From Ruminiclostridium sp. (lineage in GTDB: Bacteria > Bacillota > Clostridia > Oscillospirales > Ruminococcaceae), in NCBI GenBank assembly GCA_017941355.1, contig JAGAWN010000239.1, positions 1 to 33,379 of the forward strand: a stretch of DNA of 33,379 nt. Direction: 5' to 3'. The notes beneath the pieces were generated by a model, which worked only from the letters and a program-made list of their open reading frames with translations, made no database searches and was not told the DNA's origin. Shown here piece by piece: positions 7,886 through 16,899 of the stretch. The translations under genes were made by a program, and so were the position numbers. How positions within the stretch are numbered: position 1 is the stretch's first letter; each line of letters starts with the position of its first letter.

Positions 7886-8071
7886 CTGAACATGATCAGC
7901 CCTTAAAACGCGTGAAATTGCGGTCACAGCAGAATTATATGCCGCCGCGGCGCGGTTTATTCACACTTTTTGCGGCAGCTTTTACAGTTTTGCGTCAGAC
8001 TGCGCATTTTTTTCACCGCGGCGAATATATTTTTACAAAAGTCTGTCTTTATCCGGAAAAGGAGGGCGAAT

Positions 8072-8359
8072 ATGCTCTGTACGTTCGACGATATCAGGAA
8101 CAAGGAGATCATAAACATAAAAAGCGGAGTAAAAATGGGCTATGCCGATGATGTGGAATTTGACACCTGCACCGCGAAGATATGCAGGCTGGTCATTTTC
8201 GGGAAAGCAAAGCTGTTCGGGATCCTCGGGCGTGAGGACGATATCTCGATCTGCTGGAGCGATATAGAGATCATCGGTGAAGATACTATACTTGTGAGCT
8301 GTGAGATGCCGATACGCACAAAAAAGAGCGGCGGCATCTTCAAAAATTTGTTGAAATAG
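8072..8359 (+). CDS. YlmC/YmxH family PRC-barrel protein
   Basis: A 95-aa protein with the PRC-barrel-like pattern of the YlmC/YmxH family: DIRNKEIINIKSGVKMGYADDVEFD at the N-terminus, then LVIFGKAKLFGILGR, then WSDIEIIGEDTILV. In sporulating Firmicutes these genes belong to mother-cell sigma regulons, but they also occur in non-sporulating ruminococci and their molecular role is unknown. ATG 8072 is chosen because AAAAGGAGG (8057-8065) is an excellent ribosome site seven bases upstream; open frame further upstream has none. The gene stands alone before the rpsB promoter. Confidence 0.8.
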   Translation: MLCTFDDIRNKEIINIKSGVKMGYADDVEFDTCTAKICRLVIFGKAKLFGILGREDDISICWSDIEIIGEDTILVSCEMPIRTKKSGGIFKNLLK

Positions 8360-8374
8360 ACGAAAAGAAAAATA

Positions 8375-8403
8375 TTGTAAATACAGCCTGAATGTGCTAT
8401 AAT
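8375..8403 (+). promoter_or_regulatory. Promoter of rpsB-tsf
   Basis: TTGTAA (8375-8380), 17 bp, TATAAT (8398-8403), with TGC directly before the -10 (extended -10). It gives a leader of about 130 nt. Confidence 0.82.
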
Positions 8404-8409
8404 ATTAAA

Positions 8410-8507
8410 GCGATTTCTTCAGTCGCAAATCCACATGCGCGTTATAAACGCCGGTTGTGCTTGACGGCGCGGTATCTGCCCGTAAAGTCCGGTGCGGTGA
8501 GCGCGCA
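8410..8507 (+). promoter_or_regulatory. Structured 5' leader of rpsB, possible r-protein autoregulatory element
   Basis: The leader starts with hairpin GCGA (8410-8413)/TCGC (8423-8426). An outer stem TGCGCG (8436-8441)/CGCGCA (8502-8507) then encloses hairpin CGCCG (8449-8453)/CGGCG (8465-8469). S2 represses its own operon through the leader in several bacteria; whether this element does so is inference. It has no T run, so it is not a terminator. Confidence 0.45.
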
Positions 8508-8541
8508 GAGGAAAAAACAAATTTTAAGGAGGATACACAAA

Positions 8542-9288
8542 ATGGCAGTTGTATCAATGAAGCAGCTTCTTGAAGCCGGTGTTCACTTCGGACATCAGAC
8601 AAGACGCTGGAACCCGAAAATGGCACCGTACATTTTCACAGAAAGAAACGGGATCTACATCATAGATCTCCAGAAAACAGTAAAGAAGCTCGACGAGGCT
8701 TATAACTTCGTGTTCGAGACTGCTGCAAACGGCGGCGAGATCCTTTTCGTCGGCACAAAGAAGCAGGCTGCGGATTCCATCAAGGAAGAGGCTGAGAGAG
8801 CAGGCGCTCACTACGTTAACGCAAGATGGCTCGGCGGTATGATGACAAACTTCAAGACCATTCAGAACCGTATCAAGAGACTCGAACAGCTCCACGCTAT
8901 GGAGACCGACGGTACATTCGATCTGCTCCCCAAGAAGGAAGTTAGCAAGCTTTCCCTCGAGATCGAAAAGCTTGAAAAGTTCCTCGGCGGTATCAAGAAT
9001 ATGAAGAAGCTCCCCGGCGCACTCTTCGTAGTTGACCCCCGCAAGGAGAAGATCGCTGTCGCAGAAGCAAGAAAGCTCGGTATCCCGGTAGTTGCTATCG
9101 TTGATACAAACTGCGACCCCGACGAGATAGACTATGTTATCCCCGGAAACGACGACGCTATCCGTGCGGTAAAGCTTATCGCAGGCGCTATGGCTGACGC
9201 AGTCCTCGCAGCAAAGCAGGGCAGCACAGAAGCTGAGGCAGAGGATAAGGACGCGGCTGAGGAAGCTGCGGAGGAAAGCGCTGAATAA
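8542..9288 (+). CDS. rpsB: 30S ribosomal protein S2
   Basis: A 248-aa protein beginning [20 protein letters not shown], the universal S2 N-terminus, with [17 protein letters not shown] and [12 protein letters not shown] further on and a short acidic tail ([17 protein letters not shown]). It is a structural protein of the small ribosomal subunit. ATG 8542 is preceded by AAGGAGG (8526-8532). It is cotranscribed with tsf, the usual bacterial order. Confidence 0.98.
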   Translation: MAVVSMKQLLEAGVHFGHQTRRWNPKMAPYIFTERNGIYIIDLQKTVKKLDEAYNFVFETAANGGEILFVGTKKQAADSIKEEAERAGAHYVNARWLGGMMTNFKTIQNRIKRLEQLHAMETDGTFDLLPKKEVSKLSLEIEKLEKFLGGIKNMKKLPGALFVVDPRKEKIAVAEARKLGIPVVAIVDTNCDPDEIDYVIPGNDDAIRAVKLIAGAMADAVLAAKQGSTEAEAEDKDAAEEAAEESAE

Positions 9289-9305
9289 CAGTTCGCAGGT
9301 CATGT

Positions 9306-9330
9306 CAGTCTCCGTCCTGCACGGGGACTG
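9306..9330 (+). promoter_or_regulatory. Hairpin between rpsB and tsf without a U tract
   Basis: CAGTCTCCGT (9306-9315) pairs fully with ACGGGGACTG (9321-9330), ten pairs with one G-U around a 5-nt loop. No T run follows. It may be an mRNA processing or pausing site that sets the S2/EF-Ts ratio (inference). Confidence 0.6.
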
Positions 9331-9381
9331 GCGGTATTACGGAATACATTCATTTTAACCAATAAAAGGAGAAATAAAAGT

Positions 9382-10302
9382 ATGGCTATTTCAGCTCAGG
9401 ACGTAAAGCAGCTCAAGGAACTCACCAACTGCGGAATGATGGACTGCAAGCGCGCTCTCGAAGCGACAAACGGCAATGTTGACGAAGCTATCAAGTATCT
9501 TCGTGAGCAGGGTCTCGCAAAGCAGGCAAAGAAGTCCGGACGTATCGCGGCAGAGGGTCTTGTTGTTGCAAAGATAGATGAAGCAAAGAAGATAGGCGCA
9601 GTTGTTGAGATCAACTCCGAGACAGACTTCGCGGCAAATTCCGACAAGTTCAAGGCTTTCTGCGATACAGTGGTTCAGACTATCATCGACAACGATGTTG
9701 CTGACGTCGAGGCTCTCAAGGAAGTTACCGCAAGCGGTACAAGCGAGAAGATCGCTGATGTCCTCACAGATACAGTTGCTACTATCAGTGAAAATATCCA
9801 GATCAGACGTTTCGTAAGAATGACAGGCGATGTTTACGCTTACGTTCACAACGGCGGCGGTTCCATCATCGGTTCTCTCATCAAGCTTGAGTCCGATAAC
9901 GGCGCTGACGATGCCGTAAAGGCGGTTGCAAAGGATCTGCTTCTCCAGATCACAGCAAGCGCTCCGCAGTATGTTGCACAGTCCGACGTTCCGGCTTCCG
10001 TTATCGAAGCAGAGAAGGAAGTTCAGCTTGAACTCGTAAAGAAAGAGAACGCAGAGTCCAAGAAGCCCAAGCCCGAGAATGTACTTGACAAGATCGTTGA
10101 GGGCAGAATGAGAAAGTTCGCAGAGGAGATCTGCCTGCTGGATCAGCCTTTTGTAAAGGACCCCAATATCACCGTTGCAAAGTATATCGCAAATGCCGGC
10201 AAGAACATCAAGGTCGTTGAATTCGCTCGTCTTGAAAAGGGTGAGGGAATCCAGAAGAAAGAAGACGATTTCGCAGCTGAAGTCGCTTCTATGGTCAAGT
10301 AA
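9382..10302 (+). CDS. tsf: Elongation factor Ts
   Basis: The 306-aa translation factor exchanges GDP for GTP on EF-Tu. The N-terminal domain has KQLKELTNCGMMDCKRAL and the conserved helix ending GLAKQAKKSGRIAAEGLV, then INSETDFAANSDKFKAF, the EF-Tu-contacting core signature. The Shine-Dalgarno AAAGGAG is about nine bases before ATG 9382. It follows rpsB by 93 bp and ends in a strong terminator. Confidence 0.98.
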   Translation: MAISAQDVKQLKELTNCGMMDCKRALEATNGNVDEAIKYLREQGLAKQAKKSGRIAAEGLVVAKIDEAKKIGAVVEINSETDFAANSDKFKAFCDTVVQTIIDNDVADVEALKEVTASGTSEKIADVLTDTVATISENIQIRRFVRMTGDVYAYVHNGGGSIIGSLIKLESDNGADDAVKAVAKDLLLQITASAPQYVAQSDVPASVIEAEKEVQLELVKKENAESKKPKPENVLDKIVEGRMRKFAEEICLLDQPFVKDPNITVAKYIANAGKNIKVVEFARLEKGEGIQKKEDDFAAEVASMVK

Positions 10303-10322
10303 TTGCCCTATAAGCACATTTC

Positions 10323-10352
10323 TCCCCCTGTTCTTCCGGACAGGGGGATTTT
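10323..10352 (+). terminator. Intrinsic terminator of rpsB-tsf
   Basis: TCCCCCTGTTC (10323-10333) and GGACAGGGGGA (10338-10348) form eleven pairs (one G-U) around TTCC, followed by four Ts. Confidence 0.9.
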
Positions 10353-10469
10353 GTAACTATGCAGAGTCCCGCTGCAAATACTCCGGGAAGATCGGTCTGT
10401 CGATATAGTGCGGATGTCTGATCCTGCGCGGTGCGGGACAGAGCCGGGTGCGTGATAAGGAGTTTACAA

Positions 10470-13400
10470 ATGCTGAAACTGATATGCGGAGAAAGCGGAA
10501 CGGGTAAATCCACCCTGCTCCGGGACAGAATAAAAAGCGCGGCGCTGAGCGGAAAAAGCGCCGTTCTTTTCGTGCCGGATCAGTTTTCTTTTGAAGCGGA
10601 AAAGCTGATGTACAGGACGATCCCAAAGGGATACGCTCAGAGCTGCCGCGTTACCATGTTCTCTAAGGAAGCACAGAGAATACTGCGGGAACACGGAGAA
10701 ACAAAGGAATACGCCGACGACATCGCAAAGCGCATAGTCGTGAAGCTTGCGCTGGAGGAAGCAGGTACGAACGGTGAACTCGAATACTACCGGAGCCAGA
10801 CCCGCCGCAAGGGATTCCCGGCTTTTGCTCTGAACATGATAGCCGATATGCGCAGCGCGGGAGTGTCGCCTGCCGAGCTTCGGGGAGTTCTGGCGAAGGA
10901 TATCGCTGTCACGGACGCGCTCGGCGGGAAGCTGAACGATATTGCTGTGATCTATTCCGCCTATGACCGCATACTTACCGAGAACTTCGACGATAAGCTT
11001 GACGATGTACGGCGCGCGTCGGAACTCATATTGCAGACTGATGTTTTCGGCGGCTGCGAAGTTTTTCTGGACGAGTTTGACAGCTTTTCCGGCAGTCAGC
11101 TCGCATTCATACGCGCAATGCTGTCAAAGGCTGATAACGTGACTCTTGCAATAACCTGTGACTATCCGGACGGCAGAGAGAGAAAGTTCGAGGCTGCGCG
11201 AAAGCTTCTGTCACAGCTTTCTCAGAACGTGCAGACAGACGTAACATTGCTCACCCGAAGATACCGCAAGCCCTCATCGCTCACGGTCATAGAGGCACGG
11301 GACAAGTGGCAGGAGTGCGACTGGATATGCTCCGAGATACGCTCGCTCATGGACGGCGGAGCGCGGTGCAGAGACATCGCGGTGCTTATCCCGGACAGCG
11401 GAACCGCAAGGATCCTCGACAGCACCGCCAAGCGTTATGAGATACCCGCGTTTTCGGATATCCCGGAACCGCTTATCACCAAATGGTTCGTGCGTTTTCC
11501 GATATATACCCTCAAGGCGCTGTCTTTCGGTACGCAGGATATTCTGCGTTACACAAAGAGCGGTTTCGTCCGTGATGCTGACGGTGCCGCAATCAACAGC
11601 ATAAAGCGTGACAGCGACAGTGCCAATAAGCTGGAGAGCCTTTGCAGACGTTTTGATCTGCGCAGAAAGGATTGGCTCCGGCTGTTCCCCGAGGGCATCG
11701 ACAAGACCGGGGAACTTGAGGAACTGCGCAAAAGCGTGATACTGCCGCTTCAGCAGCTTATGTCGGATATCGGGATAGAAGATATCACCGAAAAGACCGA
11801 CGGCGCGGAACTTACAAGGCTGCTCTGCGATTTTCTCTGCAATAAAATGCGCGTCACCGGCACGATCAAAAGCCGCTGCATAGGCAGGGACGCGAATGGA
11901 AAGATCACTTACGACAGGCGGCTGCTGGACGAGTTCTGCGAGATATGGGACGATATGATAACCGTTTTCGAGTCCGCTTACAAGGCACTGCGCGGGCATT
12001 ACGTCACGGTTGAGGAATACACGGAGATACTTACCGACATATTCACTTCCACAACGATCGCAAAGCCCCCTCAGACACTTGACGCGGTTACTTTCGGCGA
12101 CACCTCCCGCAGCCGTTTCACGGACGTGAAGTATGTGTTTATATGCGGGTTCAACCGCGGCATAATGCCGCCCCCGGCAAAACTTTCCGATGTGTTTACG
12201 CCGAACGAGAGCGAGCAGCTTTCGCAGCTCGGGATACCTATCGCGGCTGACCGGCTTTCGCGGTATTCGCAGGAACTGTACACTGTTTACCGCTGCACCG
12301 GCATACCGTCGGAGAAGCTGTACATAACCTACCCTCTGACAAGCGAGAACGGCGCGTTCCTGGAGCCGTCCGACGCGCTTTCGGAACTGAAATCCGAGTT
12401 CTGCGCGGACACTGTGGGCGCTGACAACTTCGGAGCCGCTCATTACTGCCGCACGAACGCTTCTGCGGAACGCTACCTTGCACGCATTTTCAGAGACAGT
12501 ATGAAGATCGGTGAACGCAGGGCGCTGATGAAGCTGGTGAACGCAGATTTCGCGGAAATGCTGCGCAGTGCGGCAGGTGAAAAGCCGTACCGTGACAGGC
12601 ACAGACTGGACGGGAAAACCGCCTCCGGGCTGCTGATACGCGGCAGCTACTCCCCGTCGGCTCTGGGACTTATGAACAGGTGCAAGTTCGCATACTTCTG
12701 CCGATACGGACTGGGGATCTATGACGAGTCGGAGCGCGCGGTGGATCCGCAGCTTGCCGGAAACGTTATCCACTACTGCCTGCAGCAGCTCCTTACCGAT
12801 AATCTGGGCAGCCGGGAAGCGTTTCTGAAAATGTCGGACAGCGACATTTCCGAACACGTCCGCGGCAGCATCGTAAAGTACGAAAAGGAATACTATTTCG
12901 GCGGCTTCGGCGGTACGGAACGCTTTTCGTATATGCTGAGCCGGCTGGGGCGCTACGCGGTGAGATCGGCGGTAAGAATACGCGACGAACTTGCGTCAAG
13001 CGGGTTTTACCCCGAAGCTTTGGAAAAGAGACTCAGCTTTCCGTTCGGTGACGTTACCATTGACGGCAGATGCGACCGTCTTGATTCCATGAGCATTGAC
13101 GGGAAGCGGTATATCCGTGTCATCGACTACAAGCGCAGCAGCCGGGATTTCTCGCTTGCCGACATCTACGGCGGAAACAATCTGCAATCGCTTATCTATA
13201 TGTTCGGCGAATGTGCAAATACTCCCGGCACTCTGCCCTCGTCGGTGATGTATATGCCGGTGGGACTTATGAGCTATACGCTCACAGACGGCGGCAGCAT
13301 CGAGGAAAGCATAAAGAAGAGCAGCCGTAAGTACATCACGGAACACTCCCCCTCCGGACTCATTGTCGGCAGTTCGCCGGAGAACGCGGAGATCGCGGAG

Positions 13401-13619
13401 CTTAACAAGCAGCTCGAAGAACGGTTCGGAAAGAAGAAAGGCGGGTATATCTCGCTTTCCGAGGTTTCCGAAAGCGTTTACAGCCGGCTGGAATCCTACT
13501 GCGAGTCGTATATCGGCACAAAGGTCAAAGAGCCGTCAAACGGTATGATAAGCGCTTGTCCGGAGAGCAGGGACGCGTGTAAATACTGCACATACAAGCT
13601 GTTCTGCGGACATGGTTGA
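10470..13619 (+). CDS. addB: ATP-dependent helicase/deoxyribonuclease subunit B
   Basis: A 1049-aa protein of AddB size. AddAB resects double-strand DNA ends to load RecA. The N-terminus has the Walker A motif CGESGTGKST (residues 6-15). The C-terminal RecB-type nuclease has VIDYKRSS (D886, K888), with GNVIHYCLQ upstream giving another active-site residue. Four cysteines fit the iron-sulfur staple: Cys738 in LMNRCKFAYFC, and Cys1037, Cys1040 and Cys1046 in the C-terminal CKYCTYKLFC. The ATG at 10470 is chosen because AAGGAG (10457-10462) precedes it and the Walker motif follows at once, as in the family. addA normally sits directly downstream, but here trkA with its own promoter follows. I did not find a convincing promoter in 10353-10469. 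Confidence 0.92.
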   Translation: MLKLICGESGTGKSTLLRDRIKSAALSGKSAVLFVPDQFSFEAEKLMYRTIPKGYAQSCRVTMFSKEAQRILREHGETKEYADDIAKRIVVKLALEEAGTNGELEYYRSQTRRKGFPAFALNMIADMRSAGVSPAELRGVLAKDIAVTDALGGKLNDIAVIYSAYDRILTENFDDKLDDVRRASELILQTDVFGGCEVFLDEFDSFSGSQLAFIRAMLSKADNVTLAITCDYPDGRERKFEAARKLLSQLSQNVQTDVTLLTRRYRKPSSLTVIEARDKWQECDWICSEIRSLMDGGARCRDIAVLIPDSGTARILDSTAKRYEIPAFSDIPEPLITKWFVRFPIYTLKALSFGTQDILRYTKSGFVRDADGAAINSIKRDSDSANKLESLCRRFDLRRKDWLRLFPEGIDKTGELEELRKSVILPLQQLMSDIGIEDITEKTDGAELTRLLCDFLCNKMRVTGTIKSRCIGRDANGKITYDRRLLDEFCEIWDDMITVFESAYKALRGHYVTVEEYTEILTDIFTSTTIAKPPQTLDAVTFGDTSRSRFTDVKYVFICGFNRGIMPPPAKLSDVFTPNESEQLSQLGIPIAADRLSRYSQELYTVYRCTGIPSEKLYITYPLTSENGAFLEPSDALSELKSEFCADTVGADNFGAAHYCRTNASAERYLARIFRDSMKIGERRALMKLVNADFAEMLRSAAGEKPYRDRHRLDGKTASGLLIRGSYSPSALGLMNRCKFAYFCRYGLGIYDESERAVDPQLAGNVIHYCLQQLLTDNLGSREAFLKMSDSDISEHVRGSIVKYEKEYYFGGFGGTERFSYMLSRLGRYAVRSAVRIRDELASSGFYPEALEKRLSFPFGDVTIDGRCDRLDSMSIDGKRYIRVIDYKRSSRDFSLADIYGGNNLQSLIYMFGECANTPGTLPSSVMYMPVGLMSYTLTDGGSIEESIKKSSRKYITEHSPSGLIVGSSPENAEIAELNKQLEERFGKKKGGYISLSEVSESVYSRLESYCESYIGTKVKEPSNGMISACPESRDACKYCTYKLFCGHG

Positions 13620-13657
13620 ATATTGCCGCAGCCGTTGCACAAAAACGGCGGGTATGC

Positions 13658-13686
13658 TTGACTTTTTTAATAAAAAGGAGTATATT
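13658..13686 (+). promoter_or_regulatory. Promoter of trkA-trkH
   Basis: TTGACT (13658-13663), 17 bp, TATATT (13681-13686), in the 100-bp gap after addB. Confidence 0.7.
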
Positions 13687-13722
13687 ATAAAGTAAAAGTA
13701 ACGATTATTTTTGGAGCGCTTT

Positions 13723-15081
13723 ATGAATATTATCATAGTTGGCTGCGGCAAAGTCGGACAGACACTTGCGGAGCAGCTTAACGAGGAAAGCAACAATATA
13801 ACAGTCATAGATATGCTTCCCGCAAAGGTGAACGAAACAGCCGCGCGCTATGACGTTCTCGGCGTTATCGGAAACGGCGCGACGCACCTTACTCAGCAGG
13901 AAGCCGGGATCAGGAACGCCGATCTGCTCATCGCGGTGACAGGCTCGGACGAACTGAACCTGCTTTGCTGCCTTATTGCGAAGAAAGCCGGTAACTGCCA
14001 CACCATAGCCCGCGTGAGAAGCCCGCAGTACAGCAGCGAGGCTCCTTATCTGAAAGAGGAACTCGGACTTGCAATGGTCATAAATCCCGAACAGGCTGCC
14101 GCGGCGGAGATAGCGCGGGTCCTGCGTTTCCCGTCCGCGATCAAGATAGACACCTTTGCAAAGGGCAGGGTGGAACTGCTGAAATTCAAACTCCCGGAGG
14201 ACAGCCCGCTTGAGGGGCTGGCGGTAAAGGAGATCTCCGCGAAGCTGCACGTTGACGTTCTTGTATGCACAGTTGAGCGGGGAGATCACGCGTACATAGC
14301 AAAGGGTGACTTCCGCTTCATGGAAAAGGACGTTATCTCGATCATCGCCTCTCCGAAAAACGCAAACCACTTTTTCAAGCAGATAAAGTACAAGAATACC
14401 TCAGTCAAGGACGTAATGATAGTCGGCGGGGGAAATATCACGCACTACCTCTGCGAACTGCTCAACCGCTCCGGCATAGAAGTTAAGATAATCGAGAAAG
14501 ATACCGCTAAGTGTGAGGAGCTTGCCGAAAAGCTTGAATATGTTACGGTCATCAACGGCGACGCGGTGGATCAGGAGATACTTCTTGAAGAGGGTATTGC
14601 CAACGCGGGCGCTTTTGTCGCGCTTACAAACCTCGATGAAGAGAACATACTGCTTTCGCTGTTTGCAAAGTCCGTGAACAAGGGCAAGCTGGTCACGAAG
14701 GTGAACCGTATCGACTTTGACGATGTTATCCGTCATCTCGAACTCGACACTGTAATATACCCGAAGAATATCACTGCCGAGAGCATTGTGCGCTATGTAC
14801 GCGCAATGAAAAACACGATCGGCAGCAACGTCGAGACGCTGTACAGCATCATAAAGGGCAAGATCGACGCTGCGGAGTTCATAATAAAAGAAAACTCTCC
14901 CGTTGCGGGCAAACCGCTCATGGAGCTTAAACTCAAGCGAGGAATACTCGTAGCGTCGATCATGCGTGAACGCAAGGTCATAATCCCGCGAGGCAGCGAC
15001 ACCATAGAAGTCGGAGACAACGTTATAATCGTTTCTGACTTCCCGCTGCACGATATTGCGGAGATACTTGAAAACAGTTAA
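13723..15081 (+). CDS. trkA: Trk potassium-uptake regulatory subunit
   Basis: A 452-aa cytoplasmic protein with two tandem RCK halves. Each has a Rossmann NAD(H)-binding domain: IIIVGCGKVGQTLAEQL at residues 2-18, and a second glycine-rich site, VMIVGGGNITHYLCELL, near 227. Each Rossmann domain is followed by a TrkA-C domain. The double-length form is that of E. coli TrkA, which gates TrkH/TrkG potassium channels. The ATG at 13723 starts directly at the first strand, with GGAG at 13713-13716. trkH follows after 15 bp, so the two form an operon. Confidence 0.95.
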   Translation: MNIIIVGCGKVGQTLAEQLNEESNNITVIDMLPAKVNETAARYDVLGVIGNGATHLTQQEAGIRNADLLIAVTGSDELNLLCCLIAKKAGNCHTIARVRSPQYSSEAPYLKEELGLAMVINPEQAAAAEIARVLRFPSAIKIDTFAKGRVELLKFKLPEDSPLEGLAVKEISAKLHVDVLVCTVERGDHAYIAKGDFRFMEKDVISIIASPKNANHFFKQIKYKNTSVKDVMIVGGGNITHYLCELLNRSGIEVKIIEKDTAKCEELAEKLEYVTVINGDAVDQEILLEEGIANAGAFVALTNLDEENILLSLFAKSVNKGKLVTKVNRIDFDDVIRHLELDTVIYPKNITAESIVRYVRAMKNTIGSNVETLYSIIKGKIDAAEFIIKENSPVAGKPLMELKLKRGILVASIMRERKVIIPRGSDTIEVGDNVIIVSDFPLHDIAEILENS

Positions 15082-15096
15082 GTCGGAGGATCGGTC

Positions 15097-16530
15097 ATGA
15101 ATTACAGAATGATCGCGAATATCCTCGGCTGGCTGATGATATTCGAAAGTTTGTTTCTCGCAGTTCCCGCGCTGACTGCGGTGGTTTACTGGGAAAGCGC
15201 GTTCTGGGCGTTTTTCGGTACAGCAATGTTCTGTCTCGCGGCAGGAGTCCTTATTACCCGCCGCAAGCCTGCCAACACCACGCTCTACTCCCGCGAGGGG
15301 TTTGTGATAGTTGCGCTGAGCTGGATAGTTCTGTCGGTTTTCGGCGCTGTTCCGTTTGTGCTTACCGGCACTATCCCCTCATACATAGACGCGCTGTATG
15401 AAGCGGTATCCGGTTTTTCGACGACCGGGGCTACCGTTATAACCGATGTTGAGATAGTTCCGAGATCCGTGCTGATGTGGCGCAGCTTCACTCACTGGGT
15501 AGGCGGAATGGGAGTTCTGGTATTCATCATGGCGTTCCTGCCGCTGTCCGGCGGTCAGAATATGCACATAATGAAAGCGGAGTCGCCGGGTCCCTCTGTG
15601 GGAAAGCTTGTTCCCCATGTCAGGACAACGGCAATGCTGCTGTATTCCATTTACTTCGTGCTTACGCTTGTCATGTTTGTGGCGCTGATTATAGGCGGCA
15701 TGGACGTTTTTGAAGCGCTCAACACCGCCTTTGCTACAGGCGGCACCGGCGGTATGGGCGTACGCAACTCCAGCATGGGCGAATACGCGCCGCACATTCA
15801 GATAATCGTCACCGTGTTCATGGTGCTGTTTGCGATAAACTTCAACTCCTACTTTTTCCTTATCCACGCGAAATTCAGGGAGATATTCACGACCGAGGTG
15901 ATAACATTCCTGTTTATCGCAGCTTCTTCATCGGTAATAATTGCGTTCAATATCAACGGGATCTACGGCGACATGGGCGACTCGATGCGTCACGCATCGT
16001 TCACGGTCGCTTCGATCATGTCAACTACCGGCTTCAGCACCGAGGATTTCAACCTGTGGCCGGAGCTTTCGCGCTCACTTATCGTCATGCTGATGTTTGT
16101 GGGCGGCTGCGCGGGCAGCACCAGCGGCGGCATCAAGGTTTCCCGTCTGCTGATACTTTTCAAGAGCATGAGCAAGGAACTGCGGCTTCTCGTTCACCCC
16201 AAGCAGGTCAAGAAGATCAACATCGACGGACACCCGATAGAGCATGAGGTGGTTCGTTCGGTCAATGTATATATGGTAGGCTATGTGCTTGTATTCGCGG
16301 TCTCGATGGTCGTTCTCGCGTTTGACAACATGGATCTTATCACAAACTTCACCGCGGTCGCGTCGGCTATCAATAACGTCGGTCCCGGACTTGAACTTGC
16401 GGGTCCCTCTTCAAACTTCTCGATCTTCTCGGAGCCGGTCAAGCTTGTCCTCATCTTCGATATGCTTGCTGGCAGACTTGAACTTTTCCCGATGCTGCTC
16501 CTGTTCGCTCCCACAACATGGAAAAAATAA
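15097..16530 (+). CDS. trkH: Trk potassium-uptake membrane subunit
   Basis: The 477-aa membrane channel subunit matches TrkH in length and shows its four pore repeats: [29 protein letters not shown] and [10 protein letters not shown], each with the filter glycine. It ends [19 protein letters not shown], the normal TrkH C-terminus, so the gene is complete. With TrkA it takes up potassium. AGGAGG-type ribosome site sits about ten bases before ATG 15097. Confidence 0.96.
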   Translation: MNYRMIANILGWLMIFESLFLAVPALTAVVYWESAFWAFFGTAMFCLAAGVLITRRKPANTTLYSREGFVIVALSWIVLSVFGAVPFVLTGTIPSYIDALYEAVSGFSTTGATVITDVEIVPRSVLMWRSFTHWVGGMGVLVFIMAFLPLSGGQNMHIMKAESPGPSVGKLVPHVRTTAMLLYSIYFVLTLVMFVALIIGGMDVFEALNTAFATGGTGGMGVRNSSMGEYAPHIQIIVTVFMVLFAINFNSYFFLIHAKFREIFTTEVITFLFIAASSSVIIAFNINGIYGDMGDSMRHASFTVASIMSTTGFSTEDFNLWPELSRSLIVMLMFVGGCAGSTSGGIKVSRLLILFKSMSKELRLLVHPKQVKKINIDGHPIEHEVVRSVNVYMVGYVLVFAVSMVVLAFDNMDLITNFTAVASAINNVGPGLELAGPSSNFSIFSEPVKLVLIFDMLAGRLELFPMLLLFAPTTWKK

Positions 16531-16793
16531 CGCGGGCAGCGTGGACTTCCGGCGCGGAGGGTACAGGGCGGCGTAAGCCCACTGCATGGGTTTGGGGACA
16601 GCGCCCCATTCTCTTATAAAGTCTCTTCGTGAGCGCGCAGCACTTATGCACCGGTGTTTGATGTTTATACTGTTTTAATACGACAACAACACCGCGCGGT
16701 GCATATCCGCACGGTATTGCTGTGCAGCTTTTCTTCGTTTTTCGTGGCAGCATTAAGCTGTATCTTAACCTGTGGTCATTTCTTGATATTTGT

Positions 16794-16822
16794 ATTATAC
16801 CACATTGAAGTTAAATTTGCAA
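16794..16822 (-). promoter_or_regulatory. Possible divergent minus-strand promoter
   Basis: Read on minus: TTGCAA (16822-16817), 17 bp, TATAAT (16799-16794), preceded by TG near the -10. No credible gene follows on the minus strand before the trkH 3' end, so it would make an antisense or small RNA if real. Confidence 0.3.
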
Positions 16823-16839
16823 TGCATGATTCATATAAA
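16811..16839 (+). promoter_or_regulatory. Candidate promoter of the RHH gene, overlapping the palindrome
   Basis: TTAAAT (16811-16816), 17 bp, TATAAA (16834-16839). The -35 is weak. The -10 and the predicted start lie inside the palindrome, as expected for autorepression. Confidence 0.4.
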
Positions 16840-16868
16840 TATCTGTTGTTAACAACAGATATTTATAT
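16833..16868. repeat. 36-bp perfect palindrome, probable operator
   Basis: ATATAAATATCTGTTGTT (16833-16850) is followed at once by its exact reverse complement (16851-16868). With a one-base bulge the symmetry extends to ATTCA/TGAAT outside (16829-16873). It lies 31 bp before the GTG of the RHH gene and overlaps its predicted -10. An operator for a dimeric or tetrameric repressor is the best reading; a hairpin in the mRNA 5' end is the alternative. Confidence 0.75.
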
Positions 16869-16899
16869 TGAATATTCACAAAAGAGAGGTCGTATAAAA

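Larger units (their letters stand above)
7703..8071. other. Divergent intergenic region between the SCP2 and YlmC-type genes
   Basis: The 369-bp region has the minus-strand SCP2 promoter (7768-7796) on the left and a plus-strand candidate promoter (7856-7885) on the right. From about 7915 to 8040 it holds a leader of about 180 nt with GC-rich inverted pieces around GCCGCGGCG (two near-copies, about 7933 and 8018) separated by T-rich stretches. I find no convincing ORF in it. Confidence 0.5.
16531..16899. other. Intergenic region between trkH and the RHH gene
   Basis: The 369-bp region holds no convincing protein gene. About 16570-16606 there is a G-rich then C-rich piece (TGGGGACAGCGCCCCA) able to form a hairpin, reminiscent of short repeats scattered in ruminococcal intergenic DNA. 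16640-16790 is of mixed composition. 16790-16870 is AT-rich and holds two opposed promoter-like signals and the palindrome listed separately. Confidence 0.45.

Noticed and set aside
11274-12857. Long minus-strand open frame (527 codons) inside addB
   Set aside because: It is antisense to a gene with clear AddB motifs, has no recognisable domain or ribosome site, and its composition is that of a shadow frame.
16451-16753. Minus-strand frame of 100 codons between trkH and the RHH gene
   Set aside because: It has no Shine-Dalgarno, runs into trkH, and codes for a basic Cys/Pro-rich sequence without a family. The promoter-like signal to its right does not make it a gene.
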